From: Aliiroseovarius sediminis
Lineage (GTDB): Bacteria; Pseudomonadota; Alphaproteobacteria; Rhodobacterales; Rhodobacteraceae
NCBI RefSeq assembly: GCF_022678485.1
Contig: NZ_JALBYP010000021.1
Location: 363,973 to 427,972, forward strand
Length of the DNA: 64,000 nt
Reading direction: 5' to 3'
Part shown: piece by piece, positions 46,430 through 56,044 of the stretch
How positions within the stretch are numbered: the stretch's first letter is position 1
Layout of the letters: every line of letters begins with the position of its first letter
Program-made: the position numbers and the translations under genes
Notes under the pieces: model-generated
Told to the model about the DNA's origin: nothing
What the model saw: the letters and a program-made list of their open reading frames with translations, nothing else
Databases searched by the model: none

Positions 46430-46573
46430 CTGATCCCACTCTTGATCAATCGAATGCTGCGCCCCAATTGCAAGCGCGCCGCACCCATTCGAAAGTCCGG
46501 TTTCGCGCTTTGACAAGACCGCCCCGACCCCTTATCCACTTTGACAATCAGGTGTCCGAGGGAAGAAAAAACG

Positions 46574-48928
46574 ATGGCATTCAAATCGGGGTTGAGCAGC
46601 AACCATTTCAACAAGGCAGGGCGCGGAGCCAAAGGCGTTCTGACCGGCAGCGGATTGGCTGTTTTCCTTGCATTTTCCGGGGCTACGAGCACGGTGCCAC
46701 AGATGGTCACCGCGCAATCCTATGCCTTCCAGCGGATCGAGATCGAAGGCACACAACGGATCGAGGCCGCCACCATCCTGTCCTATCTGGGAATCGCCCA
46801 AGGCGAGAGCGTGTCGGCAGCGCAGTTGAACGACGGGTATCAACGGCTTGTCGGATCGGGTCTTTTTGAAGATGTGCAGATCCTGCCGCGTGGCAACACG
46901 CTGGTCGTGAAGGTGCGCGAATACCCGACAATCAACGTCGTTTCGGTCGAAGGCAACCGCAAGGTCAAGGACGACGTCTTCGCACCCTTGCTGAAATCGC
47001 AGCCCCGGCGGGTCTATAACCCCGCCGATGCCGAACTTGACGTGCAGACGATCACTGAACTTTATCAGGCGCAGGGGCGGCTGGCGGCGAAGGTCACGCC
47101 GAAAATCATCCGACGTGCAAACAACCGCGTCGACGTGGTGTTCGAAGTCGTCGAAGGCAAGAATGTCGAGGTCGAGCGCCTGTCTTTCGTCGGCAACCGC
47201 GTCTTCTCCGACAGCCGGTTGCGCCGGGTGCTTGAAACCAAGCAGGCCGGCATCCTGCGTGCGTTGATTCGGGCCGATACCTATGCCCCCGAGCGGATCG
47301 AGTTCGACAAGAAGGTATTGCAGGATTTCTATCAGTCGCGCGGTTACATCGACTTCAAGACCACCGGCGTCACCAGTGAATTTTCCCGCGAACGCGATGC
47401 GTTCTTCATCACCTTCAAGGTGCAGGAAGGGCAGCAATTCCGGTTCGGCAAAATCACCGCCTCGTCCGAGGTGAACGGGCTGGATGCAAACGACTTTGGG
47501 TCGGTTCACAAGCTGCGTTCGGGTGTGGTCTATAGCCCGGCGCTGATGGAAAACGCCATTGCGCGTATGGAGCGGCTGGCCATTCGCAAGGGGCAGGATT
47601 TCGTTCGTGTCGAGCCGCGCGTGACGCGCAATGAACGTGCGCGGACGCTGGATGTCGATCTGGTGCTGGTCCGCGGGCCTCGCATCATCGTCGAACGCAT
47701 TGATATCGAAGGCAATGCCACAACCTTGGATCGCGTGGTGCGCAACCAGTTCCGCGTGGTGGAAGGCGACCCCTTCAACCCCCGTGAAATTCGCGAGGCC
47801 GCCGAACGTGTGCGCGCGCTTGGCTATTTTTCGAACTCGAATGTTGAGGCGCGCGAAGGGTCGGCCCCTGATCAGGTGGTCATCGACGTGGATTTGGAAG
47901 AGGCCCCAACCGGATCGCTCAGCTTTGGCGGTGCCTACAGCCTTGAAAACGGCTTTGGCCTGAACCTTGCCTTCAAGGAACGCAACTTCCTGGGCCGGGG
48001 CCAGTTCATCAGCGCCAGCTTCCAAGGCAGCAGCGATACATCGAGTTTTTCGTTCAAATTTGCGGAACCCAACTTTCTGGATCGCGATCTGGAGCTGGGG
48101 TTTGAGGTCTATTATCAGGAAACCGAATTCGCGAACTCGTTTTACAACACGCAGTCGCTGGCGTTTCGTCCCTCCATCGCCTTTCCGATCAACGAATATA
48201 CCCGCCTTGGCCTGCGGGTCTTTGGCGATGGCGCTGAAATCACCGACGTCGACCCAGACAGTTCGCAGGTGTTGAAAGACGAAGCCGCGCGGGGACAGCA
48301 GATCGGCGCGGGTATCGGCTTCACGCTCAGCTATGACACACGGCGCACCGGGCTCGACCCCAATCGCGGCTATCTGCTGCAATTCGACGGTGATGTTGGC
48401 GGTGTCGGATCGGATTACGAATATGTCCGCGCCACCGCGCTGGCGCAGGCCCAGACCAAGGTTTGGAACGATCAGGTTACGCTGACCGCAACTGTCGAAG
48501 GCGGCATAATCGAAGGGTTGGATGGCGGCACGTCGCGGATTACTGACCGCTTTCGCCTTGGCCCCTCGAAGCTGCGTGGTTTTTCCACCAATGGGCTTGG
48601 TCCGCGTGACTTGACGGCGGGCAATGAGGATACGCTAGGCGGCAACAAATTCGCCGTCGCGCGGCTTGAGGCGCAGTTCCCCATCGGTCTGCCCGAAGAA
48701 TATGGCATCACCGGTGGTGTATTTGCGGACGCCGGCACCTTGTGGGGGCTGGATAATACGCTGGGCGGCACGATTGACGACAGCGCGTATCTGCGGTCCT
48801 CGATCGGGGCGTCGATTTTCTGGGATACGCCGATCGGGCCGTTGCGGTTCAACTTCTCGCACGCGTTGGCCAAGGAAGATTATGACGAAGAAAACAGCTT
48901 CGCGCTTACCATTTCCGCCCAATTCTGA
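46574..48928 (+). CDS. bamA: Outer membrane protein assembly factor BamA
   Basis: 784 aa. It has a signal peptide (to about residue 47, unusually long n-region MAFKSGLSSNHFNKAGRG), then five POTRA domains (about 50-400) and a 16-strand beta-barrel with the loop-6 motif SKLRGFSTN and a C-terminal Phe (ALTISAQF). It folds and inserts outer membrane proteins. ATG 46574 has GGAAGAAAA upstream. The last 47 nt overlap the start of ompH. Confidence 0.96.
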   Translation: MAFKSGLSSNHFNKAGRGAKGVLTGSGLAVFLAFSGATSTVPQMVTAQSYAFQRIEIEGTQRIEAATILSYLGIAQGESVSAAQLNDGYQRLVGSGLFEDVQILPRGNTLVVKVREYPTINVVSVEGNRKVKDDVFAPLLKSQPRRVYNPADAELDVQTITELYQAQGRLAAKVTPKIIRRANNRVDVVFEVVEGKNVEVERLSFVGNRVFSDSRLRRVLETKQAGILRALIRADTYAPERIEFDKKVLQDFYQSRGYIDFKTTGVTSEFSRERDAFFITFKVQEGQQFRFGKITASSEVNGLDANDFGSVHKLRSGVVYSPALMENAIARMERLAIRKGQDFVRVEPRVTRNERARTLDVDLVLVRGPRIIVERIDIEGNATTLDRVVRNQFRVVEGDPFNPREIREAAERVRALGYFSNSNVEAREGSAPDQVVIDVDLEEAPTGSLSFGGAYSLENGFGLNLAFKERNFLGRGQFISASFQGSSDTSSFSFKFAEPNFLDRDLELGFEVYYQETEFANSFYNTQSLAFRPSIAFPINEYTRLGLRVFGDGAEITDVDPDSSQVLKDEAARGQQIGAGIGFTLSYDTRRTGLDPNRGYLLQFDGDVGGVGSDYEYVRATALAQAQTKVWNDQVTLTATVEGGIIEGLDGGTSRITDRFRLGPSKLRGFSTNGLGPRDLTAGNEDTLGGNKFAVARLEAQFPIGLPEEYGITGGVFADAGTLWGLDNTLGGTIDDSAYLRSSIGASIFWDTPIGPLRFNFSHALAKEDYDEENSFALTISAQF

Positions 48929-49661
48929 CCGCGCAAGTCGGCCGGCGTCGTCGCCAGTCTGGTGCGAAGCGCGGCGACTCGCAGGGTCGCTTGCGCGTCC
49001 CCTTTTGCTTGCCGCCGGGCTGGCGCTTGCGCCGTTGGGCGCGCCTGTGTTTGCCCAAGACGGGGGCGGTGCCGTATCGCAGATTGTGACCATCGACCGA
49101 CAAAGCCTTTTTTCCGACACTCAATACGGTCGCCGCGTCGTCGAAACAGTCGAATCCGAGCGCGTCCGCCTGGCCAACGAGACCCGCATGGTCGAGGCTG
49201 AACTGGTCGAAGAAGAACGCCAACTGACCGAGCGTCGGGACACCATGACGCCCGAGGACTTTCGCGAACTGGCCAAGGCATTTGACGCCAAGGTTCAGGC
49301 ACTTCGTTCAGAAGGCGCAGCGCGCGAACAGGAATTCGTGCAGACGCTGGAACGTGAACAGGCCGCATTTTTCGAACGCATCGGCCCCATTCTGGGGAAA
49401 TTGGTCCGCGAACTGGGGGCGGTGGTGATACTGGACCGTCGTGCCATTTTGCTGACCACGCAAAATATCGATATCACCCGCAAAGCGGTCGATCGGATCG
49501 ACCAGGTCTTGGGGGACGGCAGCGATCTGCCCGATGCAGCGCCTAGCAGCAATCAGGACAGTGACCAAGGCGATCAGCCCGCGGTCCCAACCCCGCCTGC
49601 CGACGCCCCCGCTTTGCAGTCGATTGTGCCGGACACAGACGCGCCTGCATCTGCTAACTGA
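48882..49661 (+). CDS. OmpH/Skp family periplasmic chaperone
   Basis: 259 aa. A signal peptide with a long n-region (hydrophobic core LARPLLLAAGLALAPLGA, cleavage after about residue 60, VFAQ) is followed by an OmpH domain (VTIDRQSLFSDTQYGRRVVE; a long coiled helix with AELVEEERQLTERRDTMTP) and a Pro/Asp/Gln-rich tail. It carries unfolded OMPs to BamA. ATG 48882 is the only good start (AAGGA upstream) and lies inside bamA, a 47-nt overlap. Confidence 0.9.
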   Translation: MTKKTASRLPFPPNSDRASRPASSPVWCEARRLAGSLARPLLLAAGLALAPLGAPVFAQDGGGAVSQIVTIDRQSLFSDTQYGRRVVETVESERVRLANETRMVEAELVEEERQLTERRDTMTPEDFRELAKAFDAKVQALRSEGAAREQEFVQTLEREQAAFFERIGPILGKLVRELGAVVILDRRAILLTTQNIDITRKAVDRIDQVLGDGSDLPDAAPSSNQDSDQGDQPAVPTPPADAPALQSIVPDTDAPASAN

Positions 49662-49742
49662 TAGCAATTGTTTCGTCAGGGCCAGACTGATAGTCAGATA
49701 AGACAAAGCCCCATCGGGCGCTGACATGAAGGACGTGAACAT

Positions 49743-50207
49743 ATGGCAGATGTGCCCGCCACCGCAGATATCCAGCTGATTCAAGACTGTATTCCCCACC
49801 GCTATCCGTTTTTGCTGGTGGATCGGGTCGAAGACATTCGCGCCAATGAATTTGCCAAGGGCATCAAGATGGTCACGATGAACGAGCCTCATTTTCAGGG
49901 CCATTTCCCCGGTCTGCCGATCATGCCGGGCGTCACGATCATCGAGGCGATGGCGCAAACCTCGGCTGTAATGGTTTCGCTATCGCTGGGTCTGGTCGGG
50001 TCGGGGGCCGTGGTTTATTTCATGGGCATCGACAGTGCGAAATTCCGCCGCAAGGTTGTGCCGGGTGATGTGCTAGAGCTGCATATAACCACCATTCGCG
50101 GCGGTGCCAAAGTGTGGAAATTCGACGGGCGGGCGATGGTCGGCGATGAACTGGCCTGCGAGGCGACGTTTATGGCTATGATCGACGTCACCGCCGGGAA
50201 AGGCTAA
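49743..50207 (+). CDS. fabZ: 3-hydroxyacyl-ACP dehydratase FabZ
   Basis: 154 aa hot-dog fold enzyme that dehydrates 3-hydroxyacyl-ACP in fatty acid synthesis. [11 protein letters not shown], the active-site His in [11 protein letters not shown] and the Glu in TIIEAMAQ are present. It competes with LpxA for 3-hydroxyacyl-ACP, which fits their adjacency (3-nt gap to lpxA). Confidence 0.96.
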   Translation: MADVPATADIQLIQDCIPHRYPFLLVDRVEDIRANEFAKGIKMVTMNEPHFQGHFPGLPIMPGVTIIEAMAQTSAVMVSLSLGLVGSGAVVYFMGIDSAKFRRKVVPGDVLELHITTIRGGAKVWKFDGRAMVGDELACEATFMAMIDVTAGKG

Positions 50208-50210
50208 CCG

Positions 50211-51020
50211 ATGACGGCAAACGGGGGTGTTGATCCCACTGCTCTGGTTCATGCCAGCGCCATTGTCGAAGACGGGGCAACCATCGGCGCCAACTGCCGG
50301 ATCGGCCCGTTCTGCGTGATTGGTGCGCAGGTCACGCTTGGCGCGGGGGTCGAGGTGAAGTCCCATGTGGTGATCACAGGCGACACCGAAGTGGGCGACG
50401 AAACGGTGATCTTTCCCTTTTCGGTGATCGGAGAGATCCCGCAGGATCTGAAATTCGCGGGCGAGGACACGCGCCTGATCATCGGCAAACGCAATCGCAT
50501 CCGCGAACATGTGACGATGAATACCGGGACGGCGGGCGGTGGCCATGTCACCCGGATCGGCGATGACGGGCTGTTCATGGCTGGTTGCCACGTCGCCCAT
50601 GACGCGCAGATCGGCAACAATGTCATTCTGGTCAATAATGTCGCCGTGGCTGGTCATGTGATCATAGAAGATGACGTGATCGTGGGTGGTCTGTCCGGCC
50701 TGCATCAGTGGATTCGCATTGGTCGCGGGGCCATTATCGGCGCCTTGTCGATGGTCACGGCAGACGTGGTGCCACACGGACTGGTGCAAGGCCCGCGGGG
50801 CGAGCTGGACGGGCTGAACCTGGTCGGGTTGAAGCGACGCGGTGTGGCGCGATCCGACATCGCGGCGTTACGCGCGGCATTTCAGGCCCTCAAGACCGGC
50901 GATGGTGCGTTCCGCGACCGCGCGGCTGCATTGGCCGACGGAACCGACAGCGACTATGTCCGCGAGCTGGTCGCCTTTGTCACTGGCGACAGCGATCGCG
51001 GCTTTCTGACCCCGAAATAG
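50211..51020 (+). CDS. lpxA: UDP-N-acetylglucosamine acyltransferase
   Basis: 269 aa. The first step of lipid A synthesis. Left-handed beta-helix with many hexapeptide repeats (IGANCRIGPFCVIGAQVTLG) and the catalytic His in MAGCHVAHDAQIGNN; the C-terminal helical domain follows from about residue 195. It is directly followed by lpxI after 9 nt. Confidence 0.96.
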   Translation: MTANGGVDPTALVHASAIVEDGATIGANCRIGPFCVIGAQVTLGAGVEVKSHVVITGDTEVGDETVIFPFSVIGEIPQDLKFAGEDTRLIIGKRNRIREHVTMNTGTAGGGHVTRIGDDGLFMAGCHVAHDAQIGNNVILVNNVAVAGHVIIEDDVIVGGLSGLHQWIRIGRGAIIGALSMVTADVVPHGLVQGPRGELDGLNLVGLKRRGVARSDIAALRAAFQALKTGDGAFRDRAAALADGTDSDYVRELVAFVTGDSDRGFLTPK

Positions 51021-51029
51021 CGTGCCGCG

Positions 51030-51848
51030 ATGACAACCGACCGCCTTGCCATCATCGCCGGAACCGGAGATCTGCCGCACCGGATCGCCGCCAGCAATCC
51101 CGATGCGCTGTTCGTGACGATCAAGGGCGTCGAGGTGGAATGCCCCGCCGGTCATGATTTGGTCGAGGCGAGTTACGAAAAGCTGGGCACCTTGTTCAAG
51201 ACCATGCGCGGGGCAGGGGTCGCGCGGGTGGTCTTTGCCGGAAAGGTGGACCGCCCCAAGCTGAACCCTTTGCGCATGGACCGCGTGACCTTGGGCCTGT
51301 TTCCCCGGGTCAAGGCGGTGCTGGGCAAGGGGGATGACGCGCTTCTGCGTCTGGTCGCCGAGGTCTTCGAAGAACAAGGGTTCGATGTTGTGGCCGCGAC
51401 TGATGTAACGCAGGGCCTCAGCCTTGACGCAACCACCATCGGACGCACGCCCAGCGATCAGGACCGATACGACGCCAATCGCGGCTGGTCGATCCTGGAC
51501 ACGTTGGTCAGCGAAGATCTGGCGCAGGGCGCGGTCGTGGCGGGCGGCCAGTGTCTTGGGATCGAGACCATTCAGGGCACCGATGCGCTGCTGCGTTTCG
51601 TGGGCGAAACGCCCGAGCATCTGAAACAAGGCGCGCGCGGCGTTTTCGTCAAACGCCCCAAGCCGGGTCAGGATGGCCGCATGGACATTCCCACGATCGG
51701 CCCGGCGACGATCACGGCGGTCGCGCGGGCCCGGCTGGGCGGCATCGTCATCCCCGAAGGCGGCGTGATCGTGATGGAGCAGGACGAGGTTGAACGGCTT
51801 GTGCGCGAACTCGATCTGTTTCTGGACGTTCGGGGGGATGCGCCATGA
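51030..51848 (+). CDS. lpxI: UDP-2,3-diacylglucosamine diphosphatase LpxI (DUF1009)
   Basis: 272 aa. LpxI replaces LpxH in most alphaproteobacteria and hydrolyses UDP-diacyl-GlcN to lipid X. The DUF1009 pattern is clear: LAIIAGTGDLPHRIA at the N-terminus, KVDRPKLNPLRMD, KGGDDALLR-like KGDDALLRLVAEVFE and the C-terminal AGGQCLGIETIQGTDALL. The stop overlaps the lpxB start (ATGA), so lipid X goes straight to the next enzyme. Confidence 0.94.
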   Translation: MTTDRLAIIAGTGDLPHRIAASNPDALFVTIKGVEVECPAGHDLVEASYEKLGTLFKTMRGAGVARVVFAGKVDRPKLNPLRMDRVTLGLFPRVKAVLGKGDDALLRLVAEVFEEQGFDVVAATDVTQGLSLDATTIGRTPSDQDRYDANRGWSILDTLVSEDLAQGAVVAGGQCLGIETIQGTDALLRFVGETPEHLKQGARGVFVKRPKPGQDGRMDIPTIGPATITAVARARLGGIVIPEGGVIVMEQDEVERLVRELDLFLDVRGDAP

Positions 51849-53020
51849 AGGTGTTCCTGATCGCGGGCGAACCATCCGGCGACCGGCTGGGCGCGGCCTT
51901 GATGGCAGGGCTGACAACACTGGTCGATGAGGTCCAGTTTCAGGGCATCGGCGGCACTGAAATGCAGGCACTGGGACTTCGGTCGCAATTTCCGATGTCA
52001 GAACTCTCGATCATGGGCATCGCCGAGGTCGCGCCCAAATATTTTCACCTGAAACGCCGCATTCGCGAAACGGCCGCGGCGATCATTGCCACGAAACCGG
52101 ACGTCGTCGTCACCATCGATAGCCCGGATTTCTGCCTGCGCGTGGCGCGCATCGTCAAGGAAGCCGAGGTCGAAGGGCTGACCTTCGGACGCGATATTCC
52201 CACGGTGCATTACGTGGCGCCCTCGGTCTGGGCGTGGCGGCCCAAACGGGCCGAGAAAATGGCCCAATGGATCGACCATGTGCTGGCACTTCTGCCATTC
52301 GAACCCCCTTATATGGAAGCCGCCGGCATGGGCTGCGATTTCGTCGGCCACCCGGTCGTGGCCGAGCCTGTTGCGACTAACGCCGAGGCACAAGCCTTCC
52401 GCGACCAGCATCAGATCGGCGCAGGCCCCCTTGTGCTGGCGCTGCCCGGATCACGCAAGGGCGAGGTCACGCGGCTGTCGGATCGTTTCGGGGAAACGCT
52501 GGGGCGTGTCGCTCGTGTGCATCCCGACATTTCGGTTGTGCTTCCGGTGGCGCAGGGCGTCGATCCGCTGGTGCGCGAATTGACCGCCAACTGGCCCGTG
52601 CGCCCGATCCTGATCCCGGCAGATCTGGCCGATCAGAAACGGGCAGCATTTCGGGCAGCGGATGTTGCATTGGCGGCGTCCGGCACAGTGTCATTGGAAC
52701 TGGCAGCATCCTCGACGCCGATGGTCATCGCCTATGATATGAACTGGCTTAGCCGTCTGTTGATCGGGCGGCTGTTGCAGGTCGATACGGTGACGCTGGT
52801 CAACCTAGTCTCGGACACCCGCACGGTGCCCGAATTTCTGGGCTCCGATTGCAGACCCGACCTGATCGCGCCCGCGCTTTTGGACACGCTGGCTGACCCA
52901 TCTGCACAGCACAGTGCAATGCAGATTACGATGGAACGGCTGGGCAAGGGTGGGGACGCACCTGGCCTGCGTGCTGCCCGCGCGGTTCAAGACGTAATCA
53001 CCCGGGCGCGGGCGAGCTGA
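51845..53020 (+). CDS. lpxB: Lipid A disaccharide synthase
   Basis: 391 aa GT19 glycosyltransferase that joins lipid X and UDP-diacyl-GlcN. IAGEPSGDRLGAALM opens the protein; VDSPDF-like TIDSPDFCLRVAR, HYVAPSVWAWRPKRA and LPFEPPYMEAAGM are family blocks, and ALAASGTVSLELA the UDP-binding site. It closes the series; a short gap separates it from the convergent DUF2059 gene. Confidence 0.96.
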   Translation: MKVFLIAGEPSGDRLGAALMAGLTTLVDEVQFQGIGGTEMQALGLRSQFPMSELSIMGIAEVAPKYFHLKRRIRETAAAIIATKPDVVVTIDSPDFCLRVARIVKEAEVEGLTFGRDIPTVHYVAPSVWAWRPKRAEKMAQWIDHVLALLPFEPPYMEAAGMGCDFVGHPVVAEPVATNAEAQAFRDQHQIGAGPLVLALPGSRKGEVTRLSDRFGETLGRVARVHPDISVVLPVAQGVDPLVRELTANWPVRPILIPADLADQKRAAFRAADVALAASGTVSLELAASSTPMVIAYDMNWLSRLLIGRLLQVDTVTLVNLVSDTRTVPEFLGSDCRPDLIAPALLDTLADPSAQHSAMQITMERLGKGGDAPGLRAARAVQDVITRARAS

Positions 53021-53029
53021 GGCTTCGCG

Positions 53030-53518
53030 TTATTCGGCAGGGGCGCCTTCGCTCAGGATCTCTTGCACCTTGGGGATGATCTCGGGCATCTTTTCCTGCA
53101 CCATTTTCAGCACCATGGGCGTCTGTCGTTCCGTGACCTGCGGCAGCTTGCTCATCGCCGCGCGGCCCAGATCGGTGGCATAGAAATCCCGAATGGCCTT
53201 GATCTCGTCAAACGTGAACAGCTCGGCCATAACGACCGCTTGATCGCGCATGATGTCATACATCGGGCCCGTCATTTCGTCCTGATACAACTGGTCAATC
53301 CGTGCGATCTGATCATCATTCAACGGAATGCCCTTGGCGGTGACATCAGCCACGAGGGGCCGCCACATGGTTTTGACCATCGCGTTCATGTCGATGTCTT
53401 CCAGCGTGGCTTCGATATACCCAGTGGCAATCGCCAGTCGCTGTTCATAGGTTTCTTCGGCAAAAGCAGGTGTGCCAAGCAACGCCACGGCAACAAGGGC
53501 GGGAAGAACTCTGCGCAT
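53030..53518 (-). CDS. DUF2059 exported protein
   Basis: 162 aa. It has a signal peptide (MRRVLPALVAVALLGTPAFAEE), then a helical domain with the DUF2059 pattern (FTFDEIKAIRDFYATDLGRAAMSKLPQV). The function of the family is unknown; the protein should be periplasmic. It stands alone between convergent lpxB and the mnmA gene read in the same direction upstream, with 97 nt to mnmA. Confidence 0.82.
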   Translation of the reverse strand: MRRVLPALVAVALLGTPAFAEETYEQRLAIATGYIEATLEDIDMNAMVKTMWRPLVADVTAKGIPLNDDQIARIDQLYQDEMTGPMYDIMRDQAVVMAELFTFDEIKAIRDFYATDLGRAAMSKLPQVTERQTPMVLKMVQEKMPEIIPKVQEILSEGAPAE

Positions 53519-53615
53519 GCGGTCTCCTTTTCAGGTGTGAATTTCTTGGACCATGATCAACGTGATTCTTGTGCTTGGCCATTACAATGGTCAAGTTGAG
53601 CGAAAAAACCCAACT

Positions 53616-54770
53616 TCAGCCGCGCCAGATCCAGCCGCCGCCGAAGATGCGCGGCCCATCAGGTGCATAGAACACGCAGGCTTGACCGGGGCTGACACCT
53701 TCTTCGGGGGTCAAAAGCTCCACTTCGGCTTCCGTGTCCGAAATCGGACGGATGATCGCCTCGCGCGCCGGGCGGGTCGATCGGATCTTGACGCCCACAT
53801 GCCATTCTTTACGCGCAGTGAACGGCTCGTCGCCCAGCCAGTTGATCTCGCGCACAGGAACGGTGCGGGTGGCCAGCAGTTCTTTCGGACCGACAACGAC
53901 CTGCTTTGCATCCACGTCCAGCTCGACCACATAAAGCGGCTCGGACAGCCCGCCGATGCCAAGGCCGCGCCGTTGCCCGATGGTGTAGTGGATGACGCCG
54001 TCATGGCAGCCCAGCACACGACCGTCCGCGTGCACGATGTCGCCCGGTTCCGCCGCGCCGGGACGCAGCTTTTCGATCACGCTGGCATAGTTGCCATCAG
54101 GCACAAAACAAATGTCCTGGCTGTCGGGTTTGTCGGCAACTTCCAGCCCGTATTTGCGGGCCAGCGCACGGGTTTCATCCTTGGTTTTCAGATGGCCCAA
54201 GGGGAAACGCAGATAATTCAGTTGCTCTGGTGTCGTCGAAAACAGGAAATAGCTTTGATCGCGGGCCGGATCGGCGGCGCTGTGAAGCTCGGGCCCGTTG
54301 GGGCCCACGGCACGTTGGATGTAATGGCCAGTCGCCATGCAATCGGCCCCCAGATCACGCGCGGTTTCCAGCAGATCCTTGAACTTCACCCGTTCGTTGC
54401 AGCGGATGCAGGGCACGGGGGTGGCGCCACCCAGGTAACTGTCGGCGAACTCCTCGATCACGGCGTCCTGAAAGATGTTTTCGTAGTCCAGAACGTAATG
54501 GGGAAATCCCATGCTTTCAGCAACATGGCGGGCGTCGTGAATGTCGATCCCGGCGCAGCAAGCACCCTTCTTGGCCAAGGCCGCGCCGTGGTCATAAAGC
54601 TGCAAGGTCACACCGATCACGTCATAGCCTTCTTCGGCCAGCATCGCGGCCACAACCGAACTGTCCACGCCACCCGACATCGCGACCACGACACGGGTCT
54701 CGGCGGGCAGTTTGGCAAAGCCCAGTGAATTCAGCACCGGGGCTTCTTGTGTTTTCACGGTCGCGGGCAT
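53616..54770 (-). CDS. mnmA: tRNA-specific 2-thiouridylase MnmA
   Basis: 384 aa. It thiolates U34 of Glu, Gln and Lys tRNAs. PP-loop [16 protein letters not shown], the first catalytic Cys in [11 protein letters not shown], the second in [10 protein letters not shown] and the C-terminal barrel (ending IFGGGWI) are present. ATG 54770 has AAGGA 7 nt upstream; the longer open frame to 54839 lacks similarity. It is divergent from sciP. Confidence 0.95.
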   Translation of the reverse strand: MPATVKTQEAPVLNSLGFAKLPAETRVVVAMSGGVDSSVVAAMLAEEGYDVIGVTLQLYDHGAALAKKGACCAGIDIHDARHVAESMGFPHYVLDYENIFQDAVIEEFADSYLGGATPVPCIRCNERVKFKDLLETARDLGADCMATGHYIQRAVGPNGPELHSAADPARDQSYFLFSTTPEQLNYLRFPLGHLKTKDETRALARKYGLEVADKPDSQDICFVPDGNYASVIEKLRPGAAEPGDIVHADGRVLGCHDGVIHYTIGQRRGLGIGGLSEPLYVVELDVDAKQVVVGPKELLATRTVPVREINWLGDEPFTARKEWHVGVKIRSTRPAREAIIRPISDTEAEVELLTPEEGVSPGQACVFYAPDGPRIFGGGWIWRG

Positions 54771-54896
54771 GACCACATCCTTTTCAAAAGAGATACGGAA
54801 TATATGAAAATTCGAAGGAACAACAAGGGGCAGCTTCATCTCTCTTTAAGCGTCACGCGGCAAAGTCATCTCAGACATGGAAAGCGAGGGCTTAGT

Positions 54897-55175
54897 ATGT
54901 ATCTAAAGAAAGTTGAAGGGCCGCGCGCGGTGACCCTGCCGGATGGGTCGATCATGACGCGCGCAGACCTGCCGCCTCACACCACTCGGCGATGGGTTGC
55001 AAGCCGTAAGGCCGCCGTGGTGCGCGGGGTGATTTATGGGTTGATCGCGGAAAAGGACGCGCAAGAAATGTATGCGTTGTCGCCGGAAGAGCTTGCCGAG
55101 TGGATGCGCGCTGTTGCCGACCACGGTGAAGCGGCTTTGAAGGCCACGGCACTACAAAGATATAGACAACCCTAG
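54897..55175 (+). CDS. sciP: SciP-like CtrA inhibitory protein (DUF1153)
   Basis: 92 aa. DUF1153, the SciP family: GPRAVTLPDGSIMTRADLPP, RRWVASRKAAVVRGVIYGLI and the HTH-like LSPEELAEWMRAVADHGEAAL with the closing TALQRYRQP. In Caulobacter, SciP binds CtrA at promoters and blocks recruitment of RNA polymerase. ATG 54897 follows GCGAGGG. ctrA starts 98 nt downstream on the same strand, so inhibitor and target are neighbours here. Confidence 0.85.
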   Translation: MYLKKVEGPRAVTLPDGSIMTRADLPPHTTRRWVASRKAAVVRGVIYGLIAEKDAQEMYALSPEELAEWMRAVADHGEAALKATALQRYRQP

Positions 55176-55202
55176 ATTGTTTTCGCTAAAAGTTCTGCAG
55201 GG

Positions 55203-55217
55203 GTAACGTGTGGTTAA
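55203..55217 (+). promoter_or_regulatory. Weak CtrA-like motif before ctrA
   Basis: GTAACGTGTGGTTAA reads GTAA-N7-TTAA, one mismatch from TTAA-N7-TTAA, 56 nt before the ctrA ATG. It could serve autoregulation as known for Caulobacter ctrA. Confidence 0.4.
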
Positions 55218-55273
55218 CCATTTGACGAGATGCTGATTGCGACACAGGAATTTTTTAGCGGAGAACCCGAAAT

Positions 55274-55987
55274 ATGCGTATCCTTCTGGTGGAAGACGAT
55301 CCGACAACATCGCGCAGCATCGAATTGATGCTGACCCATGCCAACTTGAACGTCTATGCCACGGACCTTGGCGAAGAAGGGGTCGACCTGGCCAAGCTCT
55401 ATGACTATGACCTGATCCTTCTGGACTTGAACCTGCCGGACATGAACGGGCACGAAGTGCTGCGCCAGCTGCGCATGGCGCGGGTCGAAACACCTATCCT
55501 GATCCTGTCCGGTGCCGATGACACGGAAAACAAGATCAAGGGGTTTGGCTTCGGGGCCGACGACTACATGACCAAGCCGTTCCACCGCGAAGAACTGATC
55601 GCGCGCATTCATGCAATCATTCGCCGGTCGAAGGGGCATTCGCAATCCGTGATCAAGACCGGGCCGATTGCTGTCAACCTTGACGCGAAGACCGTCGATG
55701 TGGACGGGCGCACGGTTCACCTGACGGGCAAGGAATACCAGATGCTCGAACTTCTATCGCTGCGCAAAGGCACGACGCTGACCAAGGAAATGTTCCTGAA
55801 CCACCTTTACGGCGGCATGGACGAGCCGGAATTGAAGATTATCGACGTGTTCATTTGCAAATTGCGCAAGAAGCTGTCGACGGCGACGGGGGGCGACAGC
55901 CATATCGAAACCGTCTGGGGCCGCGGCTATGTCCTGCGCGACCCCGAACCTGCCGAACTGGATGCAAAGATCGCAATGGGCGCCTGA
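55274..55987 (+). CDS. ctrA: Cell-cycle response regulator CtrA
   Basis: 237 aa, OmpR-type. The receiver domain has DD at residues 8-9, the phosphoacceptor Asp in [16 protein letters not shown] (about 51) and Lys in [10 protein letters not shown]. The C-terminal winged helix contains [31 protein letters not shown], diagnostic for CtrA. In Rhodobacterales, CtrA is usually nonessential and controls motility, gene transfer agents and related traits rather than replication. A strong terminator follows. Confidence 0.95.
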   Translation: MRILLVEDDPTTSRSIELMLTHANLNVYATDLGEEGVDLAKLYDYDLILLDLNLPDMNGHEVLRQLRMARVETPILILSGADDTENKIKGFGFGADDYMTKPFHREELIARIHAIIRRSKGHSQSVIKTGPIAVNLDAKTVDVDGRTVHLTGKEYQMLELLSLRKGTTLTKEMFLNHLYGGMDEPELKIIDVFICKLRKKLSTATGGDSHIETVWGRGYVLRDPEPAELDAKIAMGA

Positions 55988-55990
55988 ACC

Positions 55991-56034
55991 ACTGCCGATC
56001 CGCCCAAAGTGTCGGATCGGCAGTCTTTCTTTTC
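55991..56034 (+). terminator. Rho-independent terminator of ctrA
   Basis: Perfect 12-bp stem ACTGCCGATCCG/CGGATCGGCAGT with a 10-nt loop, then CTTTCTTTT, beginning 4 nt after the ctrA stop. It also insulates the convergent psuG. Confidence 0.9.
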
Positions 56035-56044
56035 TGAACTCTCG

